9,581 nucleotides of DNA, from contig JAPLWR010000024.1 in assembly GCA_026396495.1 (NCBI GenBank), forward strand, positions 1 through 9,581, in the 5' to 3' direction. Of the stretch, positions 5,805-9,581 are shown piece after piece (the first letter of the stretch is position 1; each line of letters opens with the position of its first letter). The position numbers and the translations under genes were made by a program. This stretch comes from Candidatus Magasanikiibacteriota bacterium. Lineage in GTDB: Bacteria; Patescibacteriota; Patescibacteriia; Magasanikbacterales; UBA10003. A model generated the notes under the pieces. The model made no database searches, was not told where the DNA came from, and saw only the letters and a list, made by a program, of their open reading frames with translations.

Positions 5805-5834
5805 ATATTAGCCTGTTTAAGATAGAAATGTCAA
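5805..5834 (-). promoter_or_regulatory. Candidate promoter of yvcK giving a near-leaderless mRNA
   Basis: On the minus strand, TTGACA (5834-5829) and TAATAT (5810-5805) are separated by 18 bases. Only 8 bases separate the -10 from the ATG at 5796, so transcription would begin at or within a couple of bases of the start codon. No Shine-Dalgarno sequence could fit. Confidence 0.55.
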
Positions 5835-5836
5835 TT

Positions 5837-5861
5837 AAAAACCCCAATCCGTAGATTGGGG
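5837..5861 (-). terminator. Rho-independent terminator after the phosphatase-like gene
   Basis: On the minus strand, CCCCAATC (5861-5854) pairs with GATTGGGG (5849-5842) across a four-base loop (5853-5850), followed by TTTTT (5841-5837). It lies 7 bases after the stop of the phosphatase-like gene and just before the yvcK -35, so yvcK is transcribed separately. Confidence 0.85.
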
Positions 5862-5868
5862 GGTATTT

Positions 5869-6879
5869 CTAGAAAGAACCAGTTACTTCGCGGTAACAAA
5901 ACTTTCGCATGATGTGGATAATGTACTCATTGTCCCAGGTGGTTACCACCAACATGGAACGGAAACGACTAGGACTACCAAAGGTACGCAGGCGGCTAAT
6001 ATCTAGGTAAGCCGTCTCACCAGTGCCACAGAAGATACTGTAAGGCTCGGAAGTGGACATGAGAACACCATCCTTGGTCCAAGGGCGGTCCAAGGAAATC
6101 TCGAAGATCCTTAGAGCCCTTTCTCCCAGGCTGTTCTTGGCAAACTTTACAAAGGCCAGCCAATGAATCCACTCACTGATCTTTTCGCCATTGGCCATGA
6201 CAAAACCAATAGGTCCATTGCCGTTCTGCAATTCCGAAAGATACAGGGGCCGGGCTGGACCACCAGGCTCTGAGTGATGAAGGAATCTGTCCATATCATC
6301 AACAAAGATGTGGCTGTCCAAGAAATTTTCTCGGTAACCGGTCTTACCCAAAAAAGTAGTAAAACGATGGAAGTCATCAGCGGTCACACAAGTCTTTTGA
6401 GCTGATGGAAAATCCAATGTCTTGCCCTGGGTAAAAACCGTGTCCAAATCTACACTGTCCAAACTACTCTCTTGGTAGTTGGGCAAGCGCAGATAAAACA
6501 CACCACTCGGCGAGGCCACAAAAACCGTGCCGGTGATGTAATTCAAGATGACGGAAAAAATCATGGACCCTTTACGCACGCAAGTAATAGAAGATGTGGC
6601 CCCGGTAATGTCTGCCGGCGCGCCACCCAACTTTTCCCACACTTGAACCAAGTCTGGTCTTTGGAAAAGCCGACCGATCTTTTCTGTCGGAGCACCCTGA
6701 GAAATCTCCACCAGAAGCATCTTCAAAAACTTGGAGCGATCAGTGGGATCAGAAAAGAACATCAGAGGCTGACGCGCTGGGTCGGAGTCAGTTGGCCAAC
6801 GACGCTTTTCAATCGCATCCAATTCTTCAGTGATCAAAATGGAATGTTGATCATAGGCCCGAAGACGATCAGAAATCAC
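5869..6879 (-). CDS. Inositol-monophosphatase-like protein, main reading frame (frameshifted 5' end)
   Basis: The 336 residues from GTG at 6879 look like a distant member of the FBPase/IMPase superfamily. ITEEL (16-20) matches the metal-binding E-E motif. FFSDPTDRSKFL (41-52) matches the D-P-x-D-G-T metal site, with Arg in place of Gly. SSITCVRKGSMIFSVILNYITGTVFVA resembles the central beta strands. The C-terminal W-D-A-A-G motif that supplies the third metal ligand is not obvious, so catalysis is doubtful. The GTG has no ribosome binding site, and the protein would lack the first helices of the fold. These are found in another frame upstream (see 6869-7006), and joining the two gives a continuous protein of about 378 residues. 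GC is in the high forties, clearly above the glmS and yvcK flanks. A broken gene, a sequencing error or programmed frameshifting are all possible. Family assignment is moderate. Confidence 0.65.
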   Translation of the reverse strand: MISDRLRAYDQHSILITEELDAIEKRRWPTDSDPARQPLMFFSDPTDRSKFLKMLLVEISQGAPTEKIGRLFQRPDLVQVWEKLGGAPADITGATSSITCVRKGSMIFSVILNYITGTVFVASPSGVFYLRLPNYQESSLDSVDLDTVFTQGKTLDFPSAQKTCVTADDFHRFTTFLGKTGYRENFLDSHIFVDDMDRFLHHSEPGGPARPLYLSELQNGNGPIGFVMANGEKISEWIHWLAFVKFAKNSLGERALRIFEISLDRPWTKDGVLMSTSEPYSIFCGTGETAYLDISRLRTFGSPSRFRSMLVVTTWDNEYIIHIMRKFCYREVTGSF

Positions 6880-7006
6880 GATTTCTGGCCGTGCAATAGG
6901 GGACCTTTTGCAAAGCCTCTGCAGATGATGTTTCCATCAAATGCCGCCAAGCAGTGATAAGAGCATGAATACAGACATCACAATAAGCTCTTTCAATCCC
7001 TTGCAT
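6869..7006 (-). pseudogene. 5' part of the phosphatase-like gene, separated by a +1 frameshift
   Basis: The ATG at 7006 has the best ribosome binding site in the window (AAGGAGAG, 5 bases before the ATG). It opens a 45-codon frame, MQGIERAYCDVCIHALITAW and onward, which has an amphipathic helix character and ends in TGA at 6871-6869. The main frame is one base ahead and is open from 6936. Dropping one C from the CCCC run (minus strand, 6902-6899) turns KVP-stop-bound sequence into KVPIARPEIVISDRLRAYDQ, which flows directly into the main frame. The A run just before it is a second candidate site. The CCC-U at that point is also a known +1-slippery type of codon, so programmed shifting is not excluded. 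Confidence 0.6.
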
Positions 7007-7012
7007 GATTCT

Positions 7013-7018
7013 CTCCTT
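7013..7018 (-). promoter_or_regulatory. Strong Shine-Dalgarno of the phosphatase-like gene
   Basis: Minus-strand AAGGAGAG lies just before the ATG at 7006 with good spacing. It decides the start of this gene at 7006 over the GTG at 6879. glmS, yvcK, the TrmB-like operon and the EndoQ-like gene show no comparable sequence. Confidence 0.8.
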
Positions 7019-7021
7019 ATT

Positions 7022-7051
7022 AAAAAAGACCAAGATAAACGTATCTTAGTC
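7022..7051 (-). terminator. Rho-independent terminator of glmS
   Basis: On the minus strand, GACTAAGAT (7051-7043) pairs with ATCTTGGTC (7036-7028), with one G-T wobble, around a 6-base loop (7042-7037), followed by TTTTTT (7027-7022). It lies 23 bases after the glmS stop. Confidence 0.85.
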
Positions 7052-7071
7052 CTCATTATTTTAAAAGTCAA
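7043..7071 (-). promoter_or_regulatory. Candidate promoter of the phosphatase-like gene, overlapping the glmS terminator
   Basis: On the minus strand, TTGACT (7071-7066) and TAAGAT (7048-7043) are separated by 17 bases. The -10 is part of the left arm of the glmS terminator, so RNA from this promoter would start in the hairpin loop (about 7036) and could not form the terminator. The 30-nt leader would include the Shine-Dalgarno. Confidence 0.5.
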
Positions 7072-7074
7072 ACC

Positions 7075-8925
7075 CTATTCTACTGTCACGCTCTTAGCTA
7101 AATTGCGTGGTCGATCTACATCTTTCCCACGCAAAACCGCCATATGATAAGCAAATAACTGCATCGGCACCACAGTTAAAAGTGGAGACAACATTTCACT
7201 AGTTTTAGGAATATAAATGATATCATCAGATAATTTTTTAACATCTTCGTCACCTTCTGTCGCAATTAAAATCAATTTTCCGTGACGAGCTTTAATCTCT
7301 TCCACATTACTCACCATTTTTTCATATAAACTATCTTTGGTAACAATCGCCATCACTGGACATTTATCATCTATCAAGGCAATAGGTCCATGTTTTAATT
7401 CTCCCGATGGCATTCCTTCCGCATGCACATAAGAAATTTCTTTTAATTTCAAGGCTCCTTCCAAAGCAATAGGCGCATTTATGCCACGACCGATAAAATA
7501 AAAATCTTCGTAGGCTTTGTACTTCTCGGCGATATTTTTAATCACTTCATTCTGTTTTATGATTTCTTGCATCTTGGCTGGAATTTCTAAAATACTTTTG
7601 ATAATCAATTTACCCGTAGCTAAAGGCAAATGAGTTAAACGGCCTAGTTGCAAAGCCAAAACCATTAAAATAGCTACTTGGTTAGTAAAAGCTTTAGTAG
7701 AAGCCACAGATAATTCTGGTCCGGCGTGGATATAAACCCCACGGCCAGCTTCCCTAGCAATAGTTGAACCTACCACATTTACAATACCCATTACTTTAGA
7801 ACCTTTACGACGGGCTTCAATCAAAGCCCCTAAAGTATCCGCTGTTTCACCAGACTGACTAATACAAATAGTTAAGGTGTTGTCCTCCACTACGGGATCG
7901 CGATATCTAAATTCCGAAGCCACTTCCACATCGGTTGGCATCCAAGCTACATGCTCTAAAATATATTTTCCTACCAACCCCGCATGAAAGGCGCTGCCAC
8001 ATGCAATAATCTTTATTTTTTTTATCTGACGCAACTCTTCATCTGTTAAACGCAAACCTCCCAAATGAGCCACCCCATCATTAGGTACTAGACGTCCGGC
8101 CAAAGCATCTTTAAAAGTATTGGGCTGCTCAAAAATTTCTTTTAACATGAAGTGAGGAAATCCACCTTTCTGAGCCTGCTCCTCATTCCATTCAATTTCT
8201 TCTGGCGTACGAGCAATTTTTTCATCTTTTAAATTAAAAATCTGAAAATCCTTTGGTGTTAATTCCAAAATTTCTCCATCTTCTAAATAAATGACTTTTT
8301 TAGTATGAGGTAAAAGTGGTGAGGCATCAGAAGCAATTAAAAAAGCATCATCAGCCACGCCCAAAACCAAAGGGCTACCTTTCCGAGCACAAATTATTTT
8401 ATTTGGTTCATCTAAAGAAACAACGGCGATACCATAAGTACCAACAACCAACTGTAAAGCCTTAATTAAAGATCCACGCAAATCTTTTTTATTTGTTTGA
8501 GTATAAAAATATTCGATTAAATGGGCCAGAACTTCTGTATCAGTTTCTGAAACAAAATTGTGATCCTTCAAAAACTTTTCTCGCAAATCACGATAATTTT
8601 CTATAATGCCGTTATGGACTAAAATAATTCTGCCAGAACAATCAGTATGAGGATGAGTATTAGATTCTGTTACCCCACCATGAGTGGCCCAACGAGTGTG
8701 GGCAATGCCCAAGGTTCCAATAAATTCTTGATCTTTTAATTTTTCAACCAAAGAATCTATTTTACCAACAGATTTTTCTTTGAGCACTTCTCCCTTAGCA
8801 TTAATAACTGATAAACCAGCAGAATCATACCCGCGATATTCTAAACGACGCAAACCATTAATTAATATGGGCGCTAGATTTTTTTCCCCTCCTTCTTTAA
8901 TAATGTAGCCGATAATTCCACACAT
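7075..8925 (-). CDS. glmS: Glutamine-fructose-6-phosphate aminotransferase (isomerizing)
   Basis: GlmS makes glucosamine-6-phosphate from fructose-6-phosphate and glutamine, the first step to UDP-GlcNAc and peptidoglycan; it is cytosolic and dimeric. The 616 residues are close to the usual 600-610. The N-terminal glutaminase domain starts MCGIIGY (nucleophile Cys2) and contains RLEYRGYDSAG (27-37), HTRWATHG (76-83), HNGIIEN (104-110) and SETDTEVLAHLIEY (126-139). The linker HFMLKEIFEQP (258-268) is typical. The isomerase half has two SIS domains with CGSAFHAG (309-316), SQSGETADT (356-364), a STKAFTNQ motif (409-416) and HAEGMPSGELKHGPIALI, and it ends with the hallmark DRPRNLAKSVTVE. The start is fixed by the need for Cys2. 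There is no Shine-Dalgarno. Only 63 bases lie upstream before the next gene, so a glmS ribozyme has no room. It ends in its own terminator (7051-7022). Confidence 0.98.
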   Translation of the reverse strand: MCGIIGYIIKEGGEKNLAPILINGLRRLEYRGYDSAGLSVINAKGEVLKEKSVGKIDSLVEKLKDQEFIGTLGIAHTRWATHGGVTESNTHPHTDCSGRIILVHNGIIENYRDLREKFLKDHNFVSETDTEVLAHLIEYFYTQTNKKDLRGSLIKALQLVVGTYGIAVVSLDEPNKIICARKGSPLVLGVADDAFLIASDASPLLPHTKKVIYLEDGEILELTPKDFQIFNLKDEKIARTPEEIEWNEEQAQKGGFPHFMLKEIFEQPNTFKDALAGRLVPNDGVAHLGGLRLTDEELRQIKKIKIIACGSAFHAGLVGKYILEHVAWMPTDVEVASEFRYRDPVVEDNTLTICISQSGETADTLGALIEARRKGSKVMGIVNVVGSTIAREAGRGVYIHAGPELSVASTKAFTNQVAILMVLALQLGRLTHLPLATGKLIIKSILEIPAKMQEIIKQNEVIKNIAEKYKAYEDFYFIGRGINAPIALEGALKLKEISYVHAEGMPSGELKHGPIALIDDKCPVMAIVTKDSLYEKMVSNVEEIKARHGKLILIATEGDEDVKKLSDDIIYIPKTSEMLSPLLTVVPMQLFAYHMAVLRGKDVDRPRNLAKSVTVE

Positions 8926-8951
8926 AAAAACTAGTTAGGATTGATTGTTTT

Positions 8952-8979
8952 ATCTTACCTTAAATAATAAAAAAAGCAA
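8952..8979 (-). promoter_or_regulatory. Weak candidate promoter of glmS
   Basis: On the minus strand, TTGCTT (8979-8974) and TAAGAT (8957-8952) are separated by 16 bases, 26 bases before the ATG. The -35 is poor. The alternative is that glmS is transcribed together with the regulator gene 63 bases upstream, since no convincing terminator lies between them. Confidence 0.3.
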
Positions 8980-8988
8980 GGTTACTTT

Positions 8989-9581
8989 TTACTTCTCTTT
9001 CTTCTCCCACCAACCCTGCCAAAGACTTTTCATTGATAGGGCAATAGCTCTATCTTCAATAATAATAGCAGAATACGGACGACGAAAACTAAGCATTGCT
9101 ACTTTATTTTCAAAAATATTTATTTCCGTATCTAGTTGCAGTTCTTTAAATAATTTTGTTTCTCTTAAATGCTCTTTATCTTTGGCTTGCACTTCCCTAC
9201 CTTTAGGACCATCTTTGGCTATGCCATAAAAAAATATTTTCTTTTTAGAACGAGTGATGGGCACATACCAAGGAAAATCGGCCGGAAAAGCCTCTAACAT
9301 TTTTTCATAATCAGAAATTCCATACATTTTTCCACCCACCTCACGAGTATCCAAAAGATCATCCCAACCTTTTTTTAATCCTTCCAGTCCTTCATAGAAT
9401 CTAACCTTAGGTTTATTGCCTGGCAAATTAAAAATACCCATTAATTCCGGCAAAACAGTTTTAATTTCCTGATAATTTTTCTCGGCGCGCTTACTTAACT
9501 CTGTGGGATTTTGGGGTATCAATAAAATCCGGCCGTCTTCTTCAATTTCGCTGATTAGACCTTTTTCTTTTAATGGCCCAA
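8989..9581 (-). CDS. Second TrmB-family regulator (5' end beyond window)
   Basis: The frame is open to the right edge, giving 196 visible residues starting GPLKEKGLISEIEEDGRILL. That opening is the end of a TrmB-type winged helix: it lines up with LVEKNLVSKVERAGIFVFAA of the regulator at 2498-4048. A linker (about 24-55) and one PLD-like sensor domain follow, with VRFYEGLEGLKKGWDDLLD near its start and TEINIFENKVAMLSF near its end. The protein finishes LWQGWWEKKEK, echoing the W-N endings of the other regulator. Only one sensor domain is present, the usual single-domain arrangement. A TTG at 9522 is an internal codon and not a start. The gene lies 63 bases upstream of glmS on the same strand, so it may regulate or be co-transcribed with glmS. 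Its ligand and targets are unknown. Confidence 0.8.
   Translation of the reverse strand, partial: GPLKEKGLISEIEEDGRILLIPQNPTELSKRAEKNYQEIKTVLPELMGIFNLPGNKPKVRFYEGLEGLKKGWDDLLDTREVGGKMYGISDYEKMLEAFPADFPWYVPITRSKKKIFFYGIAKDGPKGREVQAKDKEHLRETKLFKELQLDTEINIFENKVAMLSFRRPYSAIIIEDRAIALSMKSLWQGWWEKKEK

Noticed and set aside
5797..5847. 17-codon extension of yvcK from a TTG
   Set aside because: It begins inside the terminator of the upstream gene and crosses the yvcK promoter; family members begin at MKIV-GGG.
6472..6957. Plus-strand frame opposite the phosphatase-like gene
   Set aside because: It is antisense to conserved motifs and has no promoter or ribosome binding site; composition explains the open frame.
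8926..8988. glmS ribozyme/riboswitch
   Set aside because: Only 63 bases separate glmS from the upstream stop, too short for the ribozyme, and its conserved core is not seen.
8989..9522. Second TrmB-like gene starting at a TTG at 9522
   Set aside because: The frame stays open to the right edge and the extra residues match the end of a TrmB winged helix, so the gene is truncated by the window.
1..9581. tRNA genes, rRNA, CRISPR arrays, insertion sequences, prophage genes
   Set aside because: No cloverleaf, no regularly spaced repeats, no transposase or integrase motifs and no terminal inverted repeats with target duplications were found on either strand.

Overview
The window looks like a chromosomal segment of an AT-rich bacterium with compact genes. 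My best guess is a member of the Candidate Phyla Radiation (Patescibacteria). This is inference, resting on four things: a 39-residue Lys/Arg/Ala/Val-rich protein, TrmB-family regulators carrying PLD-like sensor domains, an EndoQ-type PHP nuclease, and an almost complete lack of Shine-Dalgarno sequences in the AT-rich genes. TGG encodes Trp and yvcK ends in TGA, so nothing suggests a recoded UGA. There is no 16S rRNA, tRNA, CRISPR array or transposase here.

Layout. (1) 1-1139, minus: an endonuclease Q homologue that runs off the left edge. (2) 1140-1428: AT-rich divergent intergenic region with candidate promoters and one exact DnaA-box sequence. (3) 1429-1548, plus: a 39-residue basic protein with its own promoter and terminator. 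(4) 4048 down to 1598, minus: a three-gene operon of a TrmB-family regulator with three tandem sensor domains, an RdgB/HAM1-type nucleotide pyrophosphatase lacking an internal segment, and a WxcM/FdtA-like cupin. (5) 4049-4256: a divergent control region with two consensus sigma-70-type promoters facing away from each other, each followed by an inverted TTGTCA/TGACAA pair at the presumed transcription start. (6) 4257-4769, plus: a GC-rich gene for a small secreted beta-barrel-like protein, ending in a terminator shared with the convergent neighbour. (7) 5796-4846, minus: yvcK/glmR. (8) 7006-5869, minus: an inositol-monophosphatase-like gene, apparently broken by a +1 frameshift at a four-base homopolymer. 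(9) 8925-7075, minus: glmS. (10) 9581-8989, minus: the C-terminal two thirds of a second TrmB-family regulator, cut by the right edge.

How the genes may work together. GlmS makes glucosamine-6-phosphate for UDP-GlcNAc. YvcK/GlmR is known in Firmicutes as a UDP-GlcNAc-binding regulator that stimulates GlmS, so the right half resembles an amino-sugar and cell-envelope supply region with a sugar-phosphatase-like gene between the two. The TrmB operon on the left ends in a cupin of the nucleotide-sugar ketoisomerase family, which also fits carbohydrate sensing. EndoQ and RdgB both deal with deaminated purines (dI in DNA, dITP in the pool).

The points most worth a second look are: the GC-rich beta-barrel gene placed under a consensus promoter opposite a TrmB regulator, with matching repeats at both start sites; the fact that the two genes of deviant base composition are the only ones with recognisable ribosome binding sites; the clean in-frame loss of the specificity loop in the RdgB homologue; and the frameshifted phosphatase-like gene whose promoter candidate overlaps the glmS terminator.
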